A stretch of 12,717 bases of DNA from Paracoccaceae bacterium (GCA_002400675.1 NVQY01000039.1:1-12717), one strand, 5' to 3'. Shown: positions 1-6,615, numbered from the stretch's first letter. Program-made: numbers and translations. Notes: generated by a model not told the origin, from the sequence alone.

Positions 1-114
1 GAGCCAGTTCAGCACCGTGACCACCGCGACGATATACAACGGCAGGCCAACCAGAAGGATCACCAGCGACCAGCGGCGCCGCGCCTTGTAGCTCAGTTTC
101 GACTTGCCCGCCAT
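1..114 (-). CDS. DUF2842 family small membrane protein (5' part only)
   Basis: The first 38 codons of a minus-strand gene are visible; the rest lies beyond the left edge. The protein starts [16 protein letters not shown], a strongly basic segment, and runs into a hydrophobic helix at about residues 17-36, so it is a small inner-membrane protein with a basic cytoplasmic N-terminus. That pattern, and the position directly after purA, match the DUF2842 family of Rhodobacterales, whose function is unknown. Its ATG overlaps the purA TGA by one base (TGATG), so it is probably co-transcribed and translationally coupled with purA. The family assignment comes from memory of the motif and the neighbourhood; the gene itself is well supported. 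Confidence 0.75.
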   Translation of the reverse strand, partial: MAGKSKLSYKARRRWSLVILLVGLPLYIVAVVTVLNWL

Positions 115-1406
115 CAGTCGGCAAACGGGTCAGTGACAAGGATCGTGTCGTCGCGTTCCGGCGAGGTCGACAAAAGAGCGACCGGGCAGTCGATCAACTC
201 TTCGACCCGGCGCACGTATTTGATCGCCTCGGCCGGCAAATCGGCCCAGCTGCGCGCGCCTTCGGTGGAATCGTTCCAGCCCGGCATTTCCTCAAAGATC
301 GGTGTGCAGCGCGCCTGTTGGTCGGCCGCCGTGGGCAGGTAATCCAGTCGCTTGCCGTCCAGATCGTAAGCCACACAGATTTTCAGCGTCTCGAACCCGT
401 CCAGCACGTCCAGCTTGGTCAGGGCGATGCCGTTCACGCCGCTGGTGGCGCAGGTCTGGCGTACAAGGACCGCATCGAACCAGCCACAGCGGCGTTTGCG
501 CCCGGTGTTGGTGCCAAATTCATGGCCCCGCTCGCCCAGCCGCTGACCGTCGTCGTCGTCCAGTTCCGCCGGAAACGGACCCTCGCCAACGCGGGTGGTA
601 TAGGCTTTGACGATGCCCAGAACAAAGTCGATCGCCCCGGGGCCAAGGCCCACACCGGTCGCCGCCTGCCCCGCGATCACATTGGACGAGGTGACAAACG
701 GGTAGGTGCCAAAATCAATGTCCAGCAACGCGCCTTGCGCGCCCTCGAACAGGATACGTTTGCCGGCTTTCCTCTTTTCGTTCAGCACCTTCCACACCGG
801 AGCCGCGTATTGCAGGATCTCCGGGGCAATTGCGCGCAGGCTGGCAATCAGCGCGTCGCGGTCCACCGGCTCCATGCCCAGCCCCCGGCGCAGCGCGTCG
901 TGATGCACAAGGGCGCGATCCACCCGCAGTTCCAACGTGGCGATGTCGGCCAGATCGGCCACCCGGACGGCGCGCCGCCCTACTTTATCCTCGTAGGCGG
1001 GGCCGATACCGCGCCCTGTGGTGCCGATCTTGGCCACCGAATTCTGCGCCTCGCGGGCGCGGTCCAATTCGCCGTGGATTGGCAGGATCAACGGGGTGTT
1101 TTCGGCGATCATCAGCGTCTCGGGGGAGACTGTGACGCCTTGCGCCCGAATGCCGGCGATTTCCTTGACCAGATGCCACGGGTCCAGAACCACGCCGTTG
1201 CCAATCACGCTTAACTTGCCACCGCGCACGATGCCCGATGGCAACGCGGCCAGCTTGAACACTTCGCCGTCGATGACCAGCGTGTGACCGGCGTTATGCC
1301 CGCCCTGAAATCGTGCAATCACATCGGCCCGCTCTGAAAGCCAGTCGACGATCTTGCCTTTACCTTCGTCACCCCATTGGGCGCCGACAACCACGACATT
1401 GGCCAT
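114..1406 (-). CDS. purA: Adenylosuccinate synthetase
   Basis: This enzyme makes adenylosuccinate from IMP, aspartate and GTP, the first committed step from IMP to AMP, in the cytoplasm. The protein has 430 residues, close to the 432 of E. coli PurA. The N-terminal GTP-binding loop GDEGKGK is at residues 12-18 with the catalytic Asp13, and the catalytic His41 sits in HNAGHT. Other family blocks are [45 protein letters not shown] and [12 protein letters not shown]. The ATG at 1406 was chosen over an upstream in-frame start 49 codons earlier because the family begins with a short strand ([15 protein letters not shown]) and AAAGGA lies just upstream. The DUF2842 gene follows with a one-base overlap. 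No truncation or missing residue was seen. Confidence 0.98.
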   Translation of the reverse strand: MANVVVVGAQWGDEGKGKIVDWLSERADVIARFQGGHNAGHTLVIDGEVFKLAALPSGIVRGGKLSVIGNGVVLDPWHLVKEIAGIRAQGVTVSPETLMIAENTPLILPIHGELDRAREAQNSVAKIGTTGRGIGPAYEDKVGRRAVRVADLADIATLELRVDRALVHHDALRRGLGMEPVDRDALIASLRAIAPEILQYAAPVWKVLNEKRKAGKRILFEGAQGALLDIDFGTYPFVTSSNVIAGQAATGVGLGPGAIDFVLGIVKAYTTRVGEGPFPAELDDDDGQRLGERGHEFGTNTGRKRRCGWFDAVLVRQTCATSGVNGIALTKLDVLDGFETLKICVAYDLDGKRLDYLPTAADQQARCTPIFEEMPGWNDSTEGARSWADLPAEAIKYVRRVEELIDCPVALLSTSPERDDTILVTDPFAD

Positions 1407-1659
1407 ATCCGGTCCTTTGTTTTGTACGCTAGAAAACCCGCGCCCGTATAGCCGGGTGTGACGTCGTGCGAAACCCAAATAAAACCGGTGCGCGAGGGCG
1501 CGCCGACTAAACATGCCCCGGTATTGCCCGGCATCGACCGGCAATCCAGTCACATTTGCGACAGATACTTGCGATTCCGGTTGATTTTATTGGCACATAT
1601 CACCGCTATCGGTACTCTCACCGCAATCAGATCAATTTTGTTCGAACAAGGATTTCAGT
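1407..1659. promoter_or_regulatory. Divergent intergenic region between purA and the L,D-transpeptidase gene
   Basis: This 253-base gap separates two divergent genes and must hold promoters for both. On the plus strand AAGGA at 1648-1652 is the ribosome binding site of the gene starting at 1660. The segment from about 1580 to 1650 is AT-rich compared with its surroundings, as expected for a promoter, but no convincing -35/-10 pair was found. A hairpin with one bulged base lies at 1523-1545 (ATTGCCCGG, loop catcga, CCGGCAAT), on the purA leader side. Its role is unknown. Confidence 0.45.
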
Positions 1660-2313
1660 ATGATTAACCGACGCCAGCTATTGATAACCGGCCTTGCTGC
1701 CGGGTCCGTGGGGCTTGCCGCGCCCGCGATCGCGCATAAAAAGGGTGCGACCTATACGCTGCCCGAAGAATTCATGCCACGCGAAGTCACGCTGGAAACC
1801 GACCTGCCGCCAAACGAAGTCCATGTGGACCCGAACCAGTACGCCCTGTTCTGGACCAAGCCAAACAACAAGGCGATGCGCTATTCGGTGGGGATTGGCC
1901 GGGGCAACCTGTATCACCCCGGCGTGTTCCATGTGGGGGCCAAACAGGAATGGCCCAAATGGATTCCGACCCCGGCAATGATCAGACGGTCGCCCAACAG
2001 CTATAAGAATTTCGTCAAGGGTGCGGTTTACGAGAACGGCCAGCCCGGCGGGATCAGCAACCCGCTTGGCGCGCGCGCGCTGTATCTTTATTCATCCACG
2101 GGCAAGGATACGTACCTGCGCATTCACGGCACCAATGATCCGCGCACCATCGGCATTCCGGTGTCCAACGGCTGCGCCCGCCTGATCAACCCGCAGGTGG
2201 AAGAACTATATGCGCTGGTGCCGATGAATACCCGCGTGGTTCTGTATGAAAAAGCCGGGGCCGGTCCGGCACATGCCACCATTCCCAATACCGGGTTTGA
2301 CGAAAACTCCTGA
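1660..2313 (+). CDS. L,D-transpeptidase (YkuD/ErfK fold), Tat-type signal
   Basis: L,D-transpeptidases cross-link peptidoglycan stem peptides or attach lipoproteins to them in the periplasm, using a catalytic cysteine. The 217-residue protein begins MINRRQLLITGLAAG and continues to APAIA at about residue 25: a twin arginine, a moderately hydrophobic core and an AxA-type cleavage site, which suggests Tat export. The YkuD domain follows, with NPLGARALYL (about 134-143), IHGTND with His156, and SNGCARLIN with catalytic Cys172 and Arg174. The family usually has S-x-G-C-[IV]-R; here the residue after Cys is Ala, a mild departure. A clear site AAGGA precedes the ATG. The gene appears monocistronic, with inverted repeats after its end. 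The catalytic assignment is solid; the exact periplasmic substrate is not known. Confidence 0.93.
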   Translation: MINRRQLLITGLAAGSVGLAAPAIAHKKGATYTLPEEFMPREVTLETDLPPNEVHVDPNQYALFWTKPNNKAMRYSVGIGRGNLYHPGVFHVGAKQEWPKWIPTPAMIRRSPNSYKNFVKGAVYENGQPGGISNPLGARALYLYSSTGKDTYLRIHGTNDPRTIGIPVSNGCARLINPQVEELYALVPMNTRVVLYEKAGAGPAHATIPNTGFDENS

Positions 2314-2331
2314 TCGCCGGACCCGGTATTG
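2286..2331. repeat. 11-bp inverted repeat spanning the stop codon of the L,D-transpeptidase gene
   Basis: CAATACCGGGT at 2286-2296 is the exact reverse complement of ACCCGGTATTG at 2321-2331, with a 24-base spacer that contains the TGA stop at 2311-2313. It could fold as an RNA stem at the end of the message, or be a protein-binding site. No T tract follows, so a simple intrinsic terminator role is not clear. Confidence 0.5.
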
Positions 2332-2342
2332 AGGGACCTTTG

Positions 2343-2372
2343 ACAGGCCGGCAATTTGCGTTGCCGGCCTGT
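2343..2372 (+). terminator. Perfect 12-bp hairpin after the L,D-transpeptidase gene
   Basis: ACAGGCCGGCAA (2343-2354) and TTGCCGGCCTGT (2361-2372) are perfect complements around a 6-base loop (tttgcg). The stem is long and GC-rich and lies 29 bases after the stop codon, a typical terminator position. The sequence that follows (aacgtg) is not a T run, so it may be a U-tract-less terminator or a stem that protects the message 3' end. It also separates this gene from the next one on the same strand. Confidence 0.55.
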
Positions 2373-2464
2373 AACGTGCACGGCCTGCGTGCGTTCCGTC
2401 TTAGAGGGCTGGACAGCGGCGATTCTTTGCGCGATTCTTACCCAAAAAATTGGGCGGATCGGAT

Positions 2465-2863
2465 ATGGGCTTGTTCCTGCGTTGGTTGTTTGCATTTGGA
2501 TTGCTGACAGCGACCTATAATCCAACGGAATGGAACTATGTGCGCTGGTCCCTGGCCAATTATGACACACGCCTGTCGATTGCCGTGTTGCTGGGATTGT
2601 TGCTGACGATTGGCTACATCATCTATCTGCGCGCCACCCTGCGGTCGATCGGCGGGTTCGGGGTATTTTTGATCCTGTCGGTGGTCGCTGCCCTGTTGTG
2701 GGTGCTTAGCGATCTGGGCCTGCTTGAACTGGGCAACGAGGACGTCAACGTCTGGCTGGGAATTCTGGCGCTGTCCGTGGTTCTTGGCATCGGGCTGGGC
2801 TGGAGCCACGTGCGCCGTGCGCTGACCGGGCAGGCCGATGTGGACGATTACGACGACGAATAG
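2465..2863 (+). CDS. Small four-helix membrane protein, probably DUF6524 family
   Basis: The 132-residue protein is an integral inner-membrane protein of unknown function. Hydrophobic segments lie at about residues 3-20, 36-56, 61-82 and 95-113, and the tail is acidic (ends DVDDYDDE). An N-terminal block TYNPTEWNYVRW follows the first helix and is the most distinctive feature; I associate it with the DUF6524 family common in marine alphaproteobacteria, but this is from memory. The ATG at 2465 was chosen; an in-frame TTG five codons earlier is less likely because the protein then begins with five unneeded residues before the basic-hydrophobic start. The Shine-Dalgarno sequence is weak (GGCGGA about 7 bases upstream). 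No enzymatic motif is visible. Confidence 0.8.
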   Translation: MGLFLRWLFAFGLLTATYNPTEWNYVRWSLANYDTRLSIAVLLGLLLTIGYIIYLRATLRSIGGFGVFLILSVVAALLWVLSDLGLLELGNEDVNVWLGILALSVVLGIGLGWSHVRRALTGQADVDDYDDE

Positions 2864-2920
2864 GCGCCGGCTTGCGATATCTCGGAGCGGTGCGCCGAGA
2901 CAGCACATTTCCCCCGGCAG

Positions 2921-2949
2921 TTGATTTTGAGACCCGTTTGGCGGATAGT
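2921..2949 (+). promoter_or_regulatory. Candidate sigma-70-type promoter for the RTX gene
   Basis: TTGATT at 2921-2926 and GATAGT at 2944-2949 are separated by 17 bases; each matches four of six consensus positions. Transcription would start near 2956 and give a leader of about 90 bases before the ATG at 3048. Upstream, at 2880-2900, a short stem (TCTCGG and CCGAGA, 9 bases between) may end transcription of the preceding gene. This is a visual match only. Confidence 0.4.
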
Positions 2950-3047
2950 TGCGACGGTTCTATTTCGCACAACCCACCCGGCTGAAGCGACCAACCCAGC
3001 TGAATATCTGTGGTGAATCCAGAACATTTCGATTTCAGGGGATAATC

Positions 3048-4424
3048 ATGGCCAGTTTTACCATCACCGGAACCACCACTACCGCTCAGGTTCTTTCAAG
3101 CTCCCAGACCGGTTTCATCGGCGTGAACGGCGCGCTCGTCGTCAGCACAGCCGACGCCATTTCTGGCACCGGGGTCAATTCTTTGACCGTCCTCGGCGCG
3201 CTGGTCAATCAAAGCTTTTTCACCTCACGCTCGGCCTATGATTTTTCCGGATCCAGTGCCACGGTGCTGGTCGGGGCCAGCGGCAATATCAGCTCGCAGG
3301 CGCATGCGATCTTTGGCCGCCCGACAGCACAGATGTTTGTGACAAATGACGGGGTGATATCGGCGGATGAAACGGCTCTGGACATCGTCAGCGGTGACAC
3401 AGGTGCGACCATCGGGGTTATCAACAACGGCATGATCACTGGGCTGGCGACCGGCATGACGCTAAGGTCGGGTGCCCAATCCACGGTCATTATCAATACC
3501 GGAACCATCAATGGGACCGGCAACGCAATCGTCACGGGTAGCTTGTTTACCACCACAGATACCGGCACGGCGACACTGGTGAACAGCGGGACAATCATTG
3601 GCGGCACCGGCAGTGCCTATGTCGGCCGGGTCGGGATTGATGACATTACCAATTCAGGGTTCATATCGGGCAATATCAGTCTGTTCGACGGTGATGATAC
3701 CTATGACGGCTCCCTTGGCTCAGTTTCCGGGGTGGTGTCGGGCGGGGCGGGGGCCGACACGCTGATCGGCGGCGCAGGCACCGACGAACTGGCAGGTGGC
3801 TTAGATAATGACACCATAAAAGGTGGTGGCGGCGATGACATTCTAAGCGGCGACGACGGCGACGACACGATCAAGGCCGGGTCCGGCGACGACATTGTTT
3901 CAGGTGGTATTGGCAATGACCTGATGCATGGCGGGGCCGGGGACGATAACCTCAAAGGCGACGGCGGCAACGACAGGATATTCGCCGGTGCGGGGGATGA
4001 CGTGATCAACGGCGGCGGTGGCAAGGACAAAATGTACGGCAAAGCCGGTAATGACGTTCTGTCCGGCGGGAGTGGACAGGATACCCTGTACGGGCAGATT
4101 GGCGACGATCTTGTAAACGGCAATGGCGGCAACGACCAACTACGCGGCGGCAAGGGTGATGATGTGCTGAATGGCGGCAGCGGCAATGATATATTCATCT
4201 TTTTCAGCGGTGGTGGTGATGACATCATCGAAGATTTCAATGCCACCAATAACAACGAAAAGATTGACCTGAGCGGGGTTACGGCAATCAGCAATATTGC
4301 TCAGTTGAACGCGGCGGCCTCTCAGGTGGGCACAGATGTGTTGATCAAAACCGGTGGCGGCAATTCGATCCTGTTGACCGGAGTTGATCTGACCGATCTG
4401 GGCAATGGCGACTTCATCTTCTGA
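3048..4424 (+). CDS. RTX calcium-binding protein, type I secretion substrate
   Basis: This 458-residue protein is expected to be secreted without a cleaved N-terminal signal by a type I (ABC/HlyD/TolC) exporter and to fold outside the cell on binding calcium. Residues 1-231 are rich in Ser, Thr, Gly and Val, and several stretches follow an N-x-G-x-I pattern (TNDGVIS, INNGMIT, INTGTIN, VNSGTII, TNSGFIS), which suggests a parallel beta-helix. Residues 232-384 are 17 uninterrupted nonapeptides of the form GGxGxDxLx. A 74-residue C-terminal region follows, with GGGDDIIEDFN and NEKIDLSGV, ending in GDFIF, the acidic-hydrophobic end typical of type I cargo. The ATG at 3048 has AGGGGA six bases upstream; an in-frame start at 2949 lacks support. 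No enzyme domain is seen, so adhesin, surface-layer or matrix roles are possible. No exporter gene is nearby. Confidence 0.92.
   Translation: MASFTITGTTTTAQVLSSSQTGFIGVNGALVVSTADAISGTGVNSLTVLGALVNQSFFTSRSAYDFSGSSATVLVGASGNISSQAHAIFGRPTAQMFVTNDGVISADETALDIVSGDTGATIGVINNGMITGLATGMTLRSGAQSTVIINTGTINGTGNAIVTGSLFTTTDTGTATLVNSGTIIGGTGSAYVGRVGIDDITNSGFISGNISLFDGDDTYDGSLGSVSGVVSGGAGADTLIGGAGTDELAGGLDNDTIKGGGGDDILSGDDGDDTIKAGSGDDIVSGGIGNDLMHGGAGDDNLKGDGGNDRIFAGAGDDVINGGGGKDKMYGKAGNDVLSGGSGQDTLYGQIGDDLVNGNGGNDQLRGGKGDDVLNGGSGNDIFIFFSGGGDDIIEDFNATNNNEKIDLSGVTAISNIAQLNAAASQVGTDVLIKTGGGNSILLTGVDLTDLGNGDFIF
3741..4199 (+). repeat. 17 tandem 27-base units encoding RTX nonapeptides
   Basis: The reading frame contains 17 consecutive nine-residue units with no gap, from GGAGADTLI to GGSGNDIFI. 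Glycine and aspartate positions are kept, while third codon positions and the sixth-to-ninth residues vary, so selection acts on the protein. Each unit supplies half of a calcium site in a parallel beta-roll. A few units depart at the first glycine pair (AGSGDDIVS, AGAGDDVIN) or at the third residue (GDDGDDTIK). Confidence 0.95.
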
Positions 4425-4434
4425 AGGTCGCGTG

Positions 4435-4761
4435 TCAGAGCCGCACGGGATCCCCGTGCGGGGTCCTCAGATAGGCCGCCTCCCACGCTGCGCGGGTCTG
4501 TTCGACCTGATCCGGGGGGGCCTGCCCCTGATCGGCCAGCAAGGCCTCTAGGGTTTCCAGCCACGCGGTAAAGTAGTCGTCGCCGCCGTCGAGATCCTTG
4601 TTCAGCCCATGCGCCGCCAGAGTCGTTGAAAACCGCGCCACCCAGTCTTTCCAGTTGAAATGCCCGGTTTCATTCAGATGCACCGTCAGGGCAAACACCT
4701 GCGCGTGCCATGGCTCGGAAAACACTGGTTCCGGGGCGTCGGTTTCTGGGGCGTCGGTCAT
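4435..4761 (-). CDS. Nitrile hydratase accessory (activator) protein
   Basis: Small accessory proteins of this family are needed for metal loading and maturation of nitrile hydratase. The 108-residue protein contains EPWHAQVFALTVHLNETGHFNW-type sequence early and a YFTAWLETLEALLADQG helix at about 64-80, as in the P14K/NHase-activator family; these blocks echo the N-terminal half of the beta subunit encoded just upstream (ALSLTV, W, YYEKWIAALADLLVETG), in line with the known homology. The ATG at 4761 overlaps the beta subunit stop as ATGA, so a longer start at 4785 was rejected. It is the last gene of the operon, and its stop lies 10 bases from the convergent stop of the RTX gene. No cobalt transporter gene is present here. 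Confidence 0.88.
   Translation of the reverse strand: MTDAPETDAPEPVFSEPWHAQVFALTVHLNETGHFNWKDWVARFSTTLAAHGLNKDLDGGDDYFTAWLETLEALLADQGQAPPDQVEQTRAAWEAAYLRTPHGDPVRL
4441..4461. terminator. 9-bp hairpin between the convergent RTX and nitrile hydratase operons
   Basis: CCGCACGGG (4441-4449) pairs perfectly with CCCGTGCGG (4453-4461) around a 3-base loop. It lies inside the last codons of the accessory gene (encoding PHGDPVRL) and 16 bases after the RTX stop, so it could act on both transcripts. No T run follows on either strand, which weakens the terminator reading; coding constraint alone does not require such a perfect stem. Confidence 0.45.
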
Positions 4762-5432
4762 GCCGGCTCCAGATATGATTGCCACAGGTCAAGCGTTACC
4801 TCGTCGCGGGGATGTTCGGGCGCGGCCCACAATTCAGCCGCCGCAAACGCAACAGTATAAAGAGGTTCCGGGGCCTCGCCCAGATGATGCGCGTTGCTGT
4901 CGGGCAGCACATGGGCACCGTGCAGCAGGGCAATCCGTCCGGTCGCCCCGGCGGCATATTGCGGCAATCGGGTGTGGCCACCGTTCACCAGCCGGTTTGC
5001 CGCCGGGCGCATGGTGCGCACCTGTTGGCCGACCTTGAATACCGGGGCGATGTCGCTGTCGCGCGAAGCAGGCCCGCCCTTTGCCAGTATCTGCGCCATT
5101 GCGTCGGCTGTTACGGTCGCAGGCCCCTCCGACACGTCCGCCGCCTGTCCGGCGCGCAATTCCTCGCGCGTGACCTGCCCGGTTTCCACCAGCAGATCAG
5201 CAAGGGCGGCAATCCATTTCTCGTAATAGCTGAACGTTGTGTAATCGAACGGCGACAGCTTTTCGCGCGCATGGCGCCCGATGTCGATGTTCCACTTGCC
5301 CAAGCCCCCCGCCGCGACCGTCAGCGAAAGGGCGCCCCGGTGCCAATCCTCTTTGAACGGCACGGTTCCCTGAGGTTCCGGTATAACCGCCCCATCGCCA
5401 AACCGCCCGCCCATGTCATGTACGCGGGTCAT
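4758..5432 (-). CDS. nthB: Nitrile hydratase beta subunit
   Basis: The beta subunit forms the heterodimer with alpha and contributes the conserved arginines that hydrogen-bond the oxidised cysteines of the metal site. The 224-residue protein begins MTRVHDMGGRFGDGAV, close to the family start MxGxHDxGG, and ends DLWQSYLEPA, the usual C-terminus. The conserved C-terminal barrel is present: GGHTRLPQYAAGATGRI, HGAHVLPDSNAHHLGE, PLYTVAFAAAELW. The N-terminal helical half has FSYYEKWIAALADLL. The length is near the usual 220-230, so both halves are intact and this is not the split arrangement of thiocyanate hydrolase. Its ATG overlaps the alpha stop by ATGA, and its own stop overlaps the accessory start the same way, so the three products are likely made in linked amounts. 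Confidence 0.95.
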   Translation of the reverse strand: MTRVHDMGGRFGDGAVIPEPQGTVPFKEDWHRGALSLTVAAGGLGKWNIDIGRHAREKLSPFDYTTFSYYEKWIAALADLLVETGQVTREELRAGQAADVSEGPATVTADAMAQILAKGGPASRDSDIAPVFKVGQQVRTMRPAANRLVNGGHTRLPQYAAGATGRIALLHGAHVLPDSNAHHLGEAPEPLYTVAFAAAELWAAPEHPRDEVTLDLWQSYLEPA

Positions 5433-6052
5433 ATCGCCGGTTCCCGCGCCAGCCCGGTGCCAATCATGCTGTCGCGCGTCACCAGCCCGGCCAGATCGTC
5501 CACCGACATGTCGTCAGTTCCGGCGGGGCGCATCGGCAACACCAGATAGCGAATCTCGGCGGTCGAATCCCAGACCCTGACGGCCGTTTCCGGGGGCAAG
5601 GTCACGCCAAAATCGGCCAGCACCTTGCGGGGTTCACGCACTGCACGCGCCCGGTAGGCGTCGGATTTATACCAGCCCGGCGGGATGCCCAGAAGGGGCC
5701 ACGGGTAACAACTGCATAAGGTGCAAACCACCATGTTGTGTTGGTCCGCGGTGTTTTCCACCACGACCATATGCTCGCCCTGCCGGCCAAAATAGCCCAG
5801 ATCGGCCACTACGGACGTGGCATCCGCCAGCAATGCGGCGCGAAATCCCGGATCGCTCCAGGCGCGGGCGACCACGGCGGCGCCGTTTTTGGGGCCGATG
5901 CGGTTTTGGTAGGTGTCGATGATCTCGTCCAGCGCGTCGGGTGCAATCAGCCCCTTGCCGGTCAGGATGGTTTCCAATGCCCGCACCCGCAATGCCGGAT
6001 CGGGCGGCAACAGGGCATGGGCGTGATCGTGATCTGAATGGTCATGTGGCAT
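5429..6052 (-). CDS. nthA: Nitrile hydratase alpha subunit, cobalt type
   Basis: This subunit carries the low-spin metal centre that hydrates nitriles to amides, in the cytoplasm. The 207-residue protein has the metal-binding loop VCTLCSC: Cys110, Cys113, Ser114 and Cys115 are the ligands, and Thr at 111 is the mark of cobalt enzymes (iron enzymes have Ser there). Flanking family blocks are QGEHMVVVENT before the loop and YPWPLLGIPPGWYKS after it, then VREPRKVLADFG, VRVWDSTAEIRYLVLP and RPAGT. The first 13 residues, MPHDHSDHDHAHA, contain five histidines and four acidic residues, unusual metal-binding-like sequence before the domain. The ATG at 6052 has AAGG about 10 bases upstream. It is first in an alpha-beta-accessory operon. 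Thiocyanate hydrolase gamma shares this loop, but the intact beta subunit favours nitrile hydratase. Confidence 0.95.
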   Translation of the reverse strand: MPHDHSDHDHAHALLPPDPALRVRALETILTGKGLIAPDALDEIIDTYQNRIGPKNGAAVVARAWSDPGFRAALLADATSVVADLGYFGRQGEHMVVVENTADQHNMVVCTLCSCYPWPLLGIPPGWYKSDAYRARAVREPRKVLADFGVTLPPETAVRVWDSTAEIRYLVLPMRPAGTDDMSVDDLAGLVTRDSMIGTGLAREPAI

Positions 6053-6167
6053 GGGGTGAACCTTGCGCTATGTCGCCTCCGATTGTCTAGGGTCAACATC
6101 CTCCCTTGCCCCTGCGGGCAAACACGCCTACATACCCGGCGAATACACGAAATTGCCGCAGGTCTTC
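6053..6167. promoter_or_regulatory. Divergent region between nthA and secG
   Basis: These 115 bases lie between the start of the nitrile hydratase operon and secG and must hold both promoters or their parts. A 6-bp palindrome TTGCCC-ctgc-GGGCAA is at 6106-6121 and could be an operator or a chance hairpin. No clear -35/-10 pairs were assigned. No recognisable regulator gene is adjacent. Confidence 0.35.
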
Positions 6168-6533
6168 ATGGAAAACGTCGTTCTTATCGTTCATCTTATT
6201 CTGGCTCTTGGCCTGATCGCCGTTGTGTTGCTGCAACGCTCCGAAGGCGGTGGTCTGGGGATGGGCGGCGGTGGCGGTGGGGCCATGACCGGTCGCGCGG
6301 CGGCTACGGCGCTGGGCAAACTGACCTGGGTTCTGGCCACGGCATTCATCATCACGTCGATTACCCTAACGATTCTGGCCGCTGAAAAGGCCGCCGGTAC
6401 GTCAGTGATCGACCGGTTGGGCACCTCGGCCCCGGCTACCCCAGAGACCACGACACCCGATTCCCCCTTGGGGAGCGACCTTTTGCCACCCGCACAAGGC
6501 GACAACGCACCGCTGGTGCCAAAGGCCGACTAA
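6168..6533 (+). CDS. secG: Protein translocase subunit SecG
   Basis: SecG is the small subunit of the SecYEG channel of the inner membrane and helps SecA-driven export. The 121-residue protein has two transmembrane helices, at about residues 4-22 and 48-70, joined by the characteristic cytoplasmic loop LLQRSEGGGLGMGGGGGGAMTGR. A Pro/Thr-rich hydrophilic tail (about 85-121) follows, a common length variation in alphaproteobacteria. The start MENVVLIVHL at 6168 places the first helix at the N-terminus as in the family, with AGG six bases upstream; an in-frame start at 6063 would add 35 unneeded residues. pyrG follows on the same strand 160 bases later, an order usual in this group. Confidence 0.95.
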   Translation: MENVVLIVHLILALGLIAVVLLQRSEGGGLGMGGGGGGAMTGRAAATALGKLTWVLATAFIITSITLTILAAEKAAGTSVIDRLGTSAPATPETTTPDSPLGSDLLPPAQGDNAPLVPKAD

Positions 6534-6558
6534 GCCACCAGACCTTGACCCACTAAAA

Positions 6559-6585
6559 GGAGCCGCAACATCATCTTGCGGTTCC
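6559..6585 (+). terminator. Hairpin after secG
   Basis: GGAGCCGCAA (6559-6568) and TTGCGGTTCC (6576-6585) form a 10-bp stem with one G-U pair and a 7-base loop. It lies 26 bases after the secG stop and just before a candidate promoter for pyrG. Only short T pairs follow, so termination may be partial. The placement suggests that secG and pyrG transcripts are at least partly separated. Confidence 0.45.
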
Positions 6586-6586
6586 C

Positions 6587-6615
6587 TTGCGCAGTCCGCG
6601 CGAATCCTTTATATG
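6587..6615 (+). promoter_or_regulatory. Candidate pyrG promoter
   Basis: TTGCGC at 6587-6592 and TATATG at 6610-6615 are 17 bases apart. The -10 matches four of six consensus positions and the -35 three of six. Transcription would begin near 6622, at the first arm of the inverted repeat described at 6621-6680. This is a visual match only. Confidence 0.4.

Noticed and set aside
318..1214. 298-codon open frame on the plus strand opposite purA
   Set aside because: purA is certain on the other strand, and the antisense translation shows no family motif; it is a by-product of GC-rich codon bias.
1407..1553. 49-residue N-terminal extension of purA
   Set aside because: The family starts at [17 protein letters not shown], which has its own ribosome binding site; the extension is leader sequence.
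2438..2908. 156-codon open frame opposite the four-helix membrane protein
   Set aside because: The plus-strand frame has clear hydrophobic helices and a coherent start, while the antisense product is Gln/His-rich without pattern.
3741..4199. Regular 27-base periodicity as a possible CRISPR or satellite array
   Set aside because: The units are contiguous with no spacers, are in frame, and encode RTX nonapeptides.
3701..4294. 197-codon open frame on the minus strand opposite the RTX repeats
   Set aside because: Its product is a monotonous Pro/Ser/Leu repeat that simply mirrors the 27-base RTX repeat; no start signal or homology-like motif.
4435..6052. Thiocyanate hydrolase instead of nitrile hydratase
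   Set aside because: Thiocyanate hydrolase has the beta-like part split into two subunits; here the beta subunit is full length at 224 residues with both halves.
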